Shown here: positions 1-7,264 of the stretch, piece after piece | Numbering within the stretch: the first letter of the stretch is position 1 | Layout: each line of letters begins with the position of its first letter | Origin: Ruminococcus sp. UBA3767 | GTDB lineage: Bacteria; Bacillota; Clostridia; Oscillospirales; Ruminococcaceae | Assembly: GCA_002371625.1 (NCBI GenBank) | Contig: DFFV01000090.1 | Location: forward strand, 1-36,277 | Reading direction: 5' to 3' | DNA length: 36,277 nucleotides | The notes under the pieces: generated by a model | What the model saw: only the letters and a program-made list of their open reading frames with translations | Told to the model about the DNA's origin: nothing | The model's database searches: none | Translations under genes and position numbers: made by a program

Positions 1-1478
1 AAGTCCATATCGCCGTAGAAGTCCTCAAGTCCCTGGATATCGACCATAGTCATCCAGCTTCCGTCTTCCTTGGTGATAAGTCCGCAGGAGATACCTGCAA
101 CAGGAGCCTTGATAGGAACACCTGCGTCCATAAGTGAAAGTGTGGAACCGCAGATAGAGCCCTGTGATGTTGAACCGTTTGAGGAAAGCACCTCAGATAC
201 ACAGCGGATAGCATAAGGGAACTCCTCAACAGAAGGGATAACAGGTACGAGCGCTCTTTCAGCAAGTGCGCCGTGACCGATCTCACGTCTTCCCGGTCCT
301 CTTGAAGGCTTTGTTTCACCAACGGAATATGATGGGAAGTTATACTGGTGCATATATCTCTTGCTTGTTTCCTCGTCGATGCCGTCGAGCTTCTGAGCAT
401 CGGAAACAGGGCCGAGAGTTGTTATCGTCATTACCTGAGTCTGTCCTCTGGTGAAGATACCCGAACCGTGAACTCTTGGCAGAACGCCTACCTCAGCAGC
501 AAGAGGTCTGATCTCGTCGATGCCTCTGCCGTCAACACGCTTGCCGTTATACAGCCACTCTCTTACGATAGTTTTCTGCGCTTTATACATAACCTCGCCG
601 ATGATATCAGGAAGGTTCTCATACTCCTCAGAGAATGTTTCAACTATCTCGTCCTGGATAGGAACAAGTCTTGCATCTCTTACAGTCTTGTCGTCGGTAT
701 CAAGTGCATACTTGAGCTTATCGCCGAACTGGTCAAGGATCTTATCCATCATATCGTGGTCAAGCTCCATAGACTCAAACTCGAACTTAGGCTTACCGAT
801 CTGCTTCTGGATATCCGAAATAAAAGCTACCATATTCTTGATCTCGGCATGACCGAACTTGATAGCCTCAAGCATAAGGTCATCGGGGATCTCGTTAGCG
901 CCTGCCTCGATCATAACTACCTTGTCTGCTGAACCTGCAACTGTGAGGTTAAGGTCGTTATGCGCTCTCTGCTCCAGAGTAGGATTAAGAACGAGCTGTC
1001 CGTCAACATATCCAACGTTGATAGAAGCAACAGGTCCGTTCCAAGGAATATCTGAAATAGAGATAGCGATAGAAGCAGCGATCATACCAGCGATCTCAGG
1101 TGAATTGTCAGGCTCTACCGAGAGAACGGTGATAACTACTGTTACGTCATTTCTCATATCCTTGGGGAAAAGCGGTCTGATAGGTCTGTCAACGCATCTT
1201 GATGCGAGGATAGCCTTATCCGATGCCTTACCCTCTCTCTTTGTGAAAGATCCGGGGATCTTTCCTACCGAGTACATTTTCTCCTCAAAATCAACTGAAA
1301 GCGGGAAAAAGTCAACGCCCTCCCTTGGCTTAGCTGATGCTGTTACGTTTGCCATAACGACTGTTTCGCCGTATCTTACCCAGCATGAGCCGTTTGCAAG
1401 GCCGCAGGTCTTGCCTGTTTCTACCTTTACAGGTCTGCCTGCATAGGTAGTTTCAAAAGTTCTGTAATTCTCAAACAT
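1..1478 (-). CDS. pnp: Polyribonucleotide nucleotidyltransferase (PNPase), 3' end outside window
   Basis: PNPase degrades RNA from the 3' end using phosphate, releasing nucleoside diphosphates, and works in the mRNA decay machinery. The ORF opens at an ATG at 1478 behind a GGAGGAAG-type RBS and stays open to the window edge, giving about 492 codons. The N-terminus (MFENYRTFETTYAGRPVKVE) begins the first RNase PH domain, followed by KPREGVDFFPL and SRCVDRPIRPLF, the conserved RNA- and phosphate-contact region of PNPases. After the helical linker, the second RNase PH domain shows NGKRVDGRG and GSGIFTRGQTQ. The C-terminal KH and S1 RNA-binding domains lie beyond the window. It follows rpsO, the classic bacterial order, with a long imperfect hairpin in the intergenic leader. 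Partial only because of the window boundary. Confidence 0.96.
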   Translation of the reverse strand, partial: MFENYRTFETTYAGRPVKVETGKTCGLANGSCWVRYGETVVMANVTASAKPREGVDFFPLSVDFEEKMYSVGKIPGSFTKREGKASDKAILASRCVDRPIRPLFPKDMRNDVTVVITVLSVEPDNSPEIAGMIAASIAISISDIPWNGPVASINVGYVDGQLVLNPTLEQRAHNDLNLTVAGSADKVVMIEAGANEIPDDLMLEAIKFGHAEIKNMVAFISDIQKQIGKPKFEFESMELDHDMMDKILDQFGDKLKYALDTDDKTVRDARLVPIQDEIVETFSEEYENLPDIIGEVMYKAQKTIVREWLYNGKRVDGRGIDEIRPLAAEVGVLPRVHGSGIFTRGQTQVMTITTLGPVSDAQKLDGIDEETSKRYMHQYNFPSYSVGETKPSRGPGRREIGHGALAERALVPVIPSVEEFPYAIRCVSEVLSSNGSTSQGSICGSTLSLMDAGVPIKAPVAGISCGLITKEDGSWMTMVDIQGLEDFYGDMD

Positions 1479-1515
1479 ATTTCTTCCTCCAAATCAATTT
1501 AATCCGGTGAAAGCA

Positions 1516-1566
1516 TTAGCAATAAACACAGTACACGATACACGCATGTGCTCTGTTTAATGCTAA
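1516..1566 (-). promoter_or_regulatory. Long imperfect hairpin in the rpsO-pnp intergenic leader
   Basis: Two arms of 22 nt (1516-1537 and 1545-1566) are complementary at 18 of 22 positions, with a 7-nt loop. The stem ends in TTAGCA/TGCTAA and sits about 40 nt upstream of the pnp start. In E. coli the rpsO-pnp intergenic region carries a long stem that RNase III cuts and PNPase then degrades, giving autoregulation. The position matches, but conservation of the mechanism here is inferred. Confidence 0.55.
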
Positions 1567-1600
1567 TTTGCCTGCACCAAATTTTTGTGTATGATACACC

Positions 1601-1632
1601 AAAAGGCAGTGACAATAAATTGTCTCTGCCTT
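1601..1632 (-). terminator. Probable rho-independent terminator after rpsO
   Basis: On the minus strand the rpsO stop codon is followed by an 11-bp stem with one mismatch (1605-1615 with 1620-1630), a 4-nt loop and a short run of only four T residues. The short U-tract suggests partial termination with read-through into pnp. Confidence 0.55.
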
Positions 1633-1650
1633 AATGGATGATCATTGAAA

Positions 1651-1917
1651 TTACTTACGGATACCCAGCTTCTCGATAGTTGCTCTGTATCTGTTGATGT
1701 CCTTCTTCTTGAGATAGTTGAGAAGATTTCTTCTCTTACCGATCATCTTGAACAGACCGCTTCTTGAGTGGTTGTCCTTCTTATGTGTTTTGAGATGCTC
1801 GGTCAGGTCGGAGATCCTTCTTGTAAGAATAGCGATCTGTACCTCAGGGGATCCTGTGTCGTTATCGTGAGTCTTGTTAGCTTCGATAACTGCTGTTTTT
1901 TCGTCTTTTCTCAGCAT
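1651..1917 (-). CDS. rpsO: 30S ribosomal protein S15
   Basis: An 88-residue protein of exactly the usual S15 length. S15 binds the central domain of 16S rRNA early in 30S assembly. Family signatures are visible: [17 protein letters not shown] near residue 20, [15 protein letters not shown] in the middle (rRNA-binding helices), and the [14 protein letters not shown] segment. The start is an ATG behind AGAGGTAC. It has its own promoter (2034-2062) and a structured leader of about 110 nt, so autoregulation by S15 is likely. Confidence 0.98.
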   Translation of the reverse strand: MLRKDEKTAVIEANKTHDNDTGSPEVQIAILTRRISDLTEHLKTHKKDNHSRSGLFKMIGKRRNLLNYLKKKDINRYRATIEKLGIRK

Positions 1918-1958
1918 TTTTTTGTACCTCTTTCATTTAATATTTCCACTGTCGAAGG

Positions 1959-2012
1959 ATATGGCAGGTAACCTTCCCGTTCGGGCTTTACCCATATTCT
2001 GCGGCAGGGTAA
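1959..2012 (-). promoter_or_regulatory. rpsO: Structured rpsO 5' leader with competing helices (candidate S15 autoregulatory RNA)
   Basis: Between the rpsO promoter and start codon, CCATAT (1992-1997) can pair with ATATGG (1959-1964), extended by TTAC/GTAA (1988-1991 with 1968-1971) around a CCCG-AA-CGGG inner stem. TTACCC (1988-1993) can alternatively pair with GGGTAA (2007-2012). The two pairings exclude each other. Bacterial S15 leaders of several unrelated folds are known to bind S15; assignment here rests on position and foldability only. Confidence 0.4.
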
Positions 2013-2033
2013 CGCTGTTAACACAGCTTTATT

Positions 2034-2062
2034 ATTATACAGTATATCTCACTTTTTGTAAA
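2034..2062 (-). promoter_or_regulatory. Sigma-A-type promoter of rpsO(-pnp)
   Basis: On the minus strand: -35 TTTACA (2057-2062), a 17-nt spacer, and -10 TATAAT (2034-2039). It lies between the folD stop codon and the rpsO leader. Confidence 0.8.
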
Positions 2063-2087
2063 GCGTGTTCACGAAAAGTTTACACAT

Positions 2088-2942
2088 TCACTTTACCCCG
2101 TGATGCTCCTTGCCTGCGGTGAGAGTATTCTGCATGAGCATAGCGATAGTCATAGGTCCGACGCCGCCCGGAACAGGTGTGATAAAGCCTGCTTTATCCT
2201 TTACGCTCTCAAAGTCGACATCGCCGCACAGCTTGCCGTTTTCGTCCCTGTTCATGCCGACATCAATTACAACAGCGCCTTCCTTTACATATTCTGCGGT
2301 CACCATTTTTGCCCTGCCGACAGCTGCAACAAGTATATCAGCCTGAGCGCAGACCTGTGCAAGATCTTTGGTTTTTGAGTGGCATATAGTAACTGTGCCG
2401 TTCTTATGGAGCAGCAGCATTGCCATCGGCTTGCCCACGATGTTGCTTCTTCCAATAACAACGCACTGCTTTCCTGTTATATCGGTACCTGTTGACTTTA
2501 TAAGCTCCATTACGCCGGCAGGTGTGCAGGGCAGGAAGCTGTATTCGCCTATCATTATCTTGCCCACATTTACAGGGTGGAAAGCGTCAACGTCCTTATC
2601 GGGACGGATATTGTTGATTATTATCTTATCATCAAGATGCTTTGGCAGCGGCAGCTGAACAAGTATACCGTCTACCCTGTCATCGTTGTTGAGCTTATCC
2701 ACAAGTGCGAGCAGCTCTTCCTCGGTAGTTTCCTCGGGAAGTGCATACTTGAAGGAATTGAAGCCTACGGTCTCGCAAGCCTTTTCCTTATTTCTTACAT
2801 ACACCTGTGAAGCGGGATCATTTCCCACGATGACTACCGCAAGACCTATCTCAACGCCCTGTGCTTTGAGCTTTTCGGTCTCAACTCTTATGTTTTCCTT
2901 TACCTGCGCAGAAACTGCCTTTCCGTCGATTATGTTTGCCAT
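2088..2942 (-). CDS. folD: Bifunctional methylene-THF dehydrogenase / methenyl-THF cyclohydrolase
   Basis: FolD interconverts 5,10-methylene-, 5,10-methenyl- and 10-formyl-tetrahydrofolate in cytosolic one-carbon metabolism, using NADP. At 284 residues it has typical family length. Visible hallmarks are the [14 protein letters not shown] segment carrying the catalytic lysine, [15 protein letters not shown], the Rossmann-domain motif [14 protein letters not shown], and the C-terminal signature [15 protein letters not shown]. The ATG at 2942 has an AGAGGTGA RBS. It lies 13 nt downstream of lgt and ends the operon before the rpsO promoter. Confidence 0.97.
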   Translation of the reverse strand: MANIIDGKAVSAQVKENIRVETEKLKAQGVEIGLAVVIVGNDPASQVYVRNKEKACETVGFNSFKYALPEETTEEELLALVDKLNNDDRVDGILVQLPLPKHLDDKIIINNIRPDKDVDAFHPVNVGKIMIGEYSFLPCTPAGVMELIKSTGTDITGKQCVVIGRSNIVGKPMAMLLLHKNGTVTICHSKTKDLAQVCAQADILVAAVGRAKMVTAEYVKEGAVVIDVGMNRDENGKLCGDVDFESVKDKAGFITPVPGGVGPMTIAMLMQNTLTAGKEHHGVK

Positions 2943-2955
2943 TTCAACTCACCTC

Positions 2956-4584
2956 TTAATTATTGCCCTTAGGCTTGTTTGCGCTGCCGCCCTGCTTGTT
3001 CCTGTTCTGACCGCCTTTTTTCTTATTTCTGTTTCTGTTGTTGCGGTTCTTGTTATTGTTTCTGTTGTTATTGTTCTGTCCCTGCTTTTTCTGTGGCTGC
3101 TTGTTCTGAGTTCCCGTCTTGGCTTCGTTAGTCTTTTCCTCGGCCTCTGCTTTGACTTTCTCGGTCTTTTCCTCTACCTCAGCCTTGACTTCCTCGGTCT
3201 TTTCCTCGACTTCGGCCTTGACTTCCTCGGTCTTTTCCTCGACTTCAGCCTTGACTTCCTCAGCCTTTTCTTCGACCTCAGCCTTGACCTCCTCGGTCTT
3301 TTCCTCTACCTCTGTCTTGACCTCCTCGGTCTTTTCCTTTACCTCAGCGATGACCTCTGTTTCGGTATCTGTATCCTCGACCACATCACCTCTGCGCTCG
3401 GCCTTATCTATGAGCCTTGCCTTTTTGCGTGCAAGAGCTGCCTTTGCATCAGCTTTCTCGGCGTTTTCGATCTCCTTTTTCATTGCTGCGGCACGGCCCT
3501 TGCCGAACTTGTCACGGAACTCCTTTTTAAGCTCCTCGGTATTTTCGCCCTTGTTCTCGGCTTCTGCGATCTTCTTGCGAAGCTCTTTCTTTTCCTTGTC
3601 GAATTTCTTCATGCTCTCATACTGTTCAAGCTGTACCCTTGAAAGCTCGGTATCCTTGAAGAAAACGTAGTCCTTGTTTTTTGCTATCCTTACTCTTACC
3701 ACGATGATAGCTATAACGCTCACTGCGAAGCAGGCTGCTGCAAGGAGCTGTGAAACTCTCAGGCTGCCGATGTAAAGCGAATCGGTCCTGAGACCTTCGA
3801 TAAAGAATCTGCCCAGTCCGTACCACGCTGTATAGCAAAGGAATACCTCGCCGTCAAATTTTCTGTGCTTGAAATATGCGTGCAGGATTATAAATCCGAG
3901 CAGGCACCAGAGCGATTCATAAAGAAAGCACGGATGTATCGGCTTGAGGGGATCTACGCTGCCGTCGGTTATGTGGCTGCTGATGTAATTGGCGGTGGTG
4001 TTGCTCATCATTCCCCAAGGGAGAGTTGTGTTCGTTCCGAACGCTTCCTGGTTGAAGAAGTTGCCCCATCTGCCTATCGCCTGCCCTATGAGAAAGCAGG
4101 GCGCTGTGATGTCAAGCATGGTAGTAAGGCGCAGCTTATTCATTTTGGTTATGATGCCGCCGACGAGTATCGCACCTATAAGTCCGCCGTAAATAGCAAG
4201 TCCGCCGTCACGGAAATCAAAGAACTTGGTTATCGGTGTGGAATCGCTGAAAATGATATAATAAAGTCTTGCTCCGATTATTGCACCGAAGAATCCTCCG
4301 ATGACCGCATCTGTTGCTCTGTCGGGATCAACTCCCGCTTTTTTCATCTTTTTGAAGCCGTAGATCATCGCAAGGATTATTCCCACAGCGATAAGGAAAC
4401 CGTACCAGTATATCTGAAAATTAGTTCCCGGTATCTTGAACATCACCCTGTCGATGTCTATTCCCGATTTCAGCGCATTATCACCATCGCCGAAATTCGG
4501 AAAATAAACTCTGTTTGGTCTATCTGCGAGTTTTTCCCACATTGAGTCGTACTGCTCCGTCAGCAGCTGTACTGCCTGTAACAT
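2956..4584 (-). CDS. lgt: Prolipoprotein diacylglyceryl transferase with long repetitive C-terminal tail
   Basis: Lgt transfers a diacylglyceryl group from phosphatidylglycerol to the lipobox cysteine of prelipoproteins in the membrane. The catalytic part (about residues 35-290) has multiple membrane segments, YGGLIGA, the signature GRWGNFFNQEAFG with its essential arginine, and GLRTDSLY. The frame extends upstream to a GTG at 4614, but the ATG at 4584 has AAAGGA at usable spacing and is preferred (542 aa). Most Lgt proteins have fewer than 300 residues. Here about 250 extra residues follow: a charged helical stretch, seven 11-residue Glu/Lys/Val repeats (DNA 3115-3345), and a 49-residue Asn/Lys/Gln/Arg-rich tail (2959-3105). 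The tail is probably cytoplasmic and of unknown function. Confidence 0.95.
   Translation of the reverse strand: MLQAVQLLTEQYDSMWEKLADRPNRVYFPNFGDGDNALKSGIDIDRVMFKIPGTNFQIYWYGFLIAVGIILAMIYGFKKMKKAGVDPDRATDAVIGGFFGAIIGARLYYIIFSDSTPITKFFDFRDGGLAIYGGLIGAILVGGIITKMNKLRLTTMLDITAPCFLIGQAIGRWGNFFNQEAFGTNTTLPWGMMSNTTANYISSHITDGSVDPLKPIHPCFLYESLWCLLGFIILHAYFKHRKFDGEVFLCYTAWYGLGRFFIEGLRTDSLYIGSLRVSQLLAAACFAVSVIAIIVVRVRIAKNKDYVFFKDTELSRVQLEQYESMKKFDKEKKELRKKIAEAENKGENTEELKKEFRDKFGKGRAAAMKKEIENAEKADAKAALARKKARLIDKAERRGDVVEDTDTETEVIAEVKEKTEEVKTEVEEKTEEVKAEVEEKAEEVKAEVEEKTEEVKAEVEEKTEEVKAEVEEKTEKVKAEAEEKTNEAKTGTQNKQPQKKQGQNNNNRNNNKNRNNRNRNKKKGGQNRNKQGGSANKPKGNN
3115..3345 (-). repeat. Seven 33-bp tandem repeats inside lgt encoding an 11-residue Glu/Lys repeat
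   Basis: The encoded unit is close to EVEEKTEEVKA, repeated seven times with few substitutions; the outermost units are the most diverged. An 11-residue period with Val/Ala at regular positions fits a hendecad coiled coil or an extended amphipathic helix. The repeats make the opposite strand look like a Ser-rich ORF, which is a shadow. Confidence 0.9.
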
Positions 4585-4626
4585 TTCTGATCCATTCCTT
4601 TCTGCAAAAAGCACTTTCCTTAAAAA

Positions 4627-5916
4627 TCATATCTTATCCATCACGATACTGATACTGCTTTTGTTGATATCAAACAGCTCCGCCAGAGCCTCCCGGCACT
4701 CCTGCGCCGTAAGAGAAGCTATTATGTCAACGTCCTCAAACAGCGTGATATCATCGCAGTCAAAGTGATAGTAAAGCATCGCATCGGCACACGCCTTGAC
4801 ATCGTTTATGCTGCTTATCTTTTCGCCGTAGCGCACACGCTTGTCTATCTCAAAGCGCTGCGTATCTATTCCCTCTCTCATGATGCGCTGTATCTCAGCG
4901 GTTATCCTTTCATACACAAGGTCGGGGTCTTTCGATTCGCCCTCCATAATGCAGCAGAAATACCTCTGCGCACTGGTATATACAAATGTTGCAAAAGAAG
5001 AATTAATAAGACCTTCTTCAAGCAGCTGATTGTACAGCGGCGATGTCTGCCCGATGATCTGTTCAAGCAGCATTGCAGCTATCACCGATCTTCTTACATA
5101 CTCTTTTCCCTTTGCGGGCTTTGATTTGAATCCTATCGCAAAAACGGGCAGTCCCACAGCAGAATATGATACCACACGCTTTTCGTTGACTTCCTCAGGC
5201 TCTTCGGGGAAGCCCGTTTCAAGGTTGAGCATCCTGCACGGCTTCAGTTTCCTGTCGCATATCTCAAGGACAGTTTTCTCGTCGATATTACCTGCTATCG
5301 ACAAAGCCATATTGTGAAGATTATAAAACGCATTATAACATTCATAAAGCAGCTCGGGAGTTATCTTTGCGATAGACTCGACCGTACCTGCGACATCTAT
5401 CCTGACGGGATTGTTCACATAGACCGCTTTGAGCAGCTCCTTAAAGCATTTTCTTGTCGGTGAATCATCGCCCATCCTTATCTCCTGAGCGATAATGCCC
5501 TGTTCCTTTTCAACGTTTTCCTTCGTGAAATATGGCGACTGCACAAATTCCAGCAGTATCTCCAGCGAACGCTCGTAGTTATCCGTACAGCTGAAAAGAT
5601 ACGCCGTAAGGTCGGTAGAAGTAAATGCGTTTGCGGCAGCACCCGTTTTTGCATACTGCTCAAACACATTGCTGTTGTCGTCCGATTCAAACAGCTTATG
5701 CTCAAGGTAATGCGCTATACCGTCGGGAACAGTGACAAAGCCGCCCGTTTCATCGGTCTTGAAGGTGTTGTTTATCGAACCGTATTTTGTGCCGAAAAGC
5801 GCTTCAACGGTAGAAAAGCCCTCTTTTTTCCACAGCAGTATATCCAGTCCCGAATCGTGGTGTATCAGGGTATACTGCTCATCGAGCACGGGACTTGAAA
5901 TGACCTGTCTATCCAT
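4627..5916 (-). CDS. ymfH: M16 family zinc peptidase, catalytic member (YmfH-like)
   Basis: Insulinase-family (M16) metallopeptidase homologue of 429 residues. The inverted zinc motif HxxEH is intact as HYLEH at residues 69-73, and the downstream glutamate region (ENVEKEQGIIAQEI) is present. The C-terminal half is the non-catalytic M16C-like domain. It overlaps the upstream homologue by 8 nt, so the two are probably translated together and may form a heterodimer, as in two-subunit M16 peptidases. The substrate is unknown. The B. subtilis YmfF/YmfH pair is the nearest named comparison. Confidence 0.9.
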   Translation of the reverse strand: MDRQVISSPVLDEQYTLIHHDSGLDILLWKKEGFSTVEALFGTKYGSINNTFKTDETGGFVTVPDGIAHYLEHKLFESDDNSNVFEQYAKTGAAANAFTSTDLTAYLFSCTDNYERSLEILLEFVQSPYFTKENVEKEQGIIAQEIRMGDDSPTRKCFKELLKAVYVNNPVRIDVAGTVESIAKITPELLYECYNAFYNLHNMALSIAGNIDEKTVLEICDRKLKPCRMLNLETGFPEEPEEVNEKRVVSYSAVGLPVFAIGFKSKPAKGKEYVRRSVIAAMLLEQIIGQTSPLYNQLLEEGLINSSFATFVYTSAQRYFCCIMEGESKDPDLVYERITAEIQRIMREGIDTQRFEIDKRVRYGEKISSINDVKACADAMLYYHFDCDDITLFEDVDIIASLTAQECREALAELFDINKSSISIVMDKI

Positions 5917-7189
5917 CTGCGCTCACCTCTTCCTCGGATTCCATAACATAGAAGGTATCATACACAAAGCTCTTTGCGCACTCAACTACCTGCTCCTTGG
6001 TTATATTCATGAAAATATCGCACACCTGCTCGGGAGAATAAGATGTTCCCCTTGTGTTCTGGGCAATATAGTATTCAGCCATGCGGTAAATGGAATCGTT
6101 ATTTGATTTGAAGCCCGTGCAGAGATATATCTCCGCATTTTCAAGCTCTTCCTGTGTAAATTCGCCGTTTTTCACAGCCTCTATCTGTTCAAGTATCGCC
6201 TGCTCGGCTTTTTGGATATTCTCCTTTGCAACGCCGCTTGAAACAGCAAGCGTGCCCTTTATATCGGAATACACCGATGAACAGTAATAGCACAGCGACA
6301 GCTTTTCTCTCACATTGGAGAACAGCTTGGAAAAAGGCGTTCCGCCAAGCACAGCCGCAAACACTTTTGCAACGTATACATCATTGCAGTGTGACTTGAA
6401 CGCCATTATCATCTTGCACTGATTCACGTCCTGCGATTCGGTCTTTCTTTCGGTCGCCGGCTTTATGGGTGAATGTGAGATATAATTTATCCCGCACACA
6501 TTTTCCCTTTCAAGCTGAGAGAACCTTTCAAGTATCATCGGTCTGACCGTATTAAAATCCCGTCCGCACAGGATTATCTCTATCTGCGAAGTGTTCACAA
6601 GCTCGTTGTATCGCTCGGTCAGCTGCTGCGGGGTTATGCTGCGTGCATTTTCAATAGTACCAAGCACCGAAACAGAAGCAGGCTCACCACGATAGATGAC
6701 CTCTTTGGCACGGCGCATCGAATATCCGAATTTATCGTTTATCTCCGCCCTGATATTGTCCTCAAGCTCCTGCTTGCGCATTGCAACGTACTTTTCGCAG
6801 AACGCCCCGTTTTCAAGATGAGGTCTGAAAAGGCAGTCAAGCAGCAGCTCAACAGCTTTTGTCGAGATGACCTCTTTACCGATAGTGAAATCATCGCAGA
6901 TATACTCTATCATCAATCCGTTCTCGTGTGCATCGCCTATCCTGCGGGACTTTGAAGAAAGCGTTGCACCGTAAAGATATGCAAGCTCCTTTGTAAGCTC
7001 GGTAAGCGAACGCAGCTTTTCATTTGATGAAGCAAGCAGCTCGGCAACAAGAGTGTTCAGCGGCGCTTCATTTTCCCTTGTAGGTGTCACGAACGTAACG
7101 CTTACAAGGTTGGATTTGAACTTTGCATCAGTTATCTCGGTCAATGCTATCCCCTTGCCTATGACCGAGCGTTTATATGAGATCGGCAT
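5909..7189 (-). CDS. ymfF: M16 family peptidase-like protein lacking the zinc motif (YmfF-like)
   Basis: A 426-residue M16-fold protein directly upstream of the catalytic homologue. At the place where HxxEH should stand (about residues 45-70) there is no such motif, so it is predicted to be catalytically inactive and to act as the partner subunit. M16C features remain, such as the glycine-rich AVLGGTPFSKLFSNVREK segment near residue 280 and SLCYYCSSVYSD after it. The ATG at 7189 has GGAGG with a 6-nt spacer. A 75-nt gap with a weak promoter separates it from dnaE. Confidence 0.88.
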   Translation of the reverse strand: MPISYKRSVIGKGIALTEITDAKFKSNLVSVTFVTPTRENEAPLNTLVAELLASSNEKLRSLTELTKELAYLYGATLSSKSRRIGDAHENGLMIEYICDDFTIGKEVISTKAVELLLDCLFRPHLENGAFCEKYVAMRKQELEDNIRAEINDKFGYSMRRAKEVIYRGEPASVSVLGTIENARSITPQQLTERYNELVNTSQIEIILCGRDFNTVRPMILERFSQLERENVCGINYISHSPIKPATERKTESQDVNQCKMIMAFKSHCNDVYVAKVFAAVLGGTPFSKLFSNVREKLSLCYYCSSVYSDIKGTLAVSSGVAKENIQKAEQAILEQIEAVKNGEFTQEELENAEIYLCTGFKSNNDSIYRMAEYYIAQNTRGTSYSPEQVCDIFMNITKEQVVECAKSFVYDTFYVMESEEEVSADG

Positions 7190-7215
7190 ACCATACCTCC
7201 TAACACTTAAAAGCT

Positions 7216-7224
7216 ATTGTACCA
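7216..7224 (-). promoter_or_regulatory. Possible extended -10 promoter for the M16-lgt-folD operon
   Basis: On the minus strand TGGTACAAT lies about 27 nt before the ymfF start: a TG-n extension plus a TACAAT -10 box. No good -35 hexamer is seen at 16-18 nt. It is the only promoter-like sequence in the dnaE-ymfF gap. Confidence 0.4.
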
Positions 7225-7264
7225 CAAAACAAAAGAAAATTCTATACTTTTCACAAAGTTTTTA

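Noticed and set aside
3119..3670. Plus-strand ORF rich in Ser and Thr
   Set aside because: It is the opposite-strand shadow of the lgt repeat region; its repeats mirror the 33-bp units and it has no RBS.
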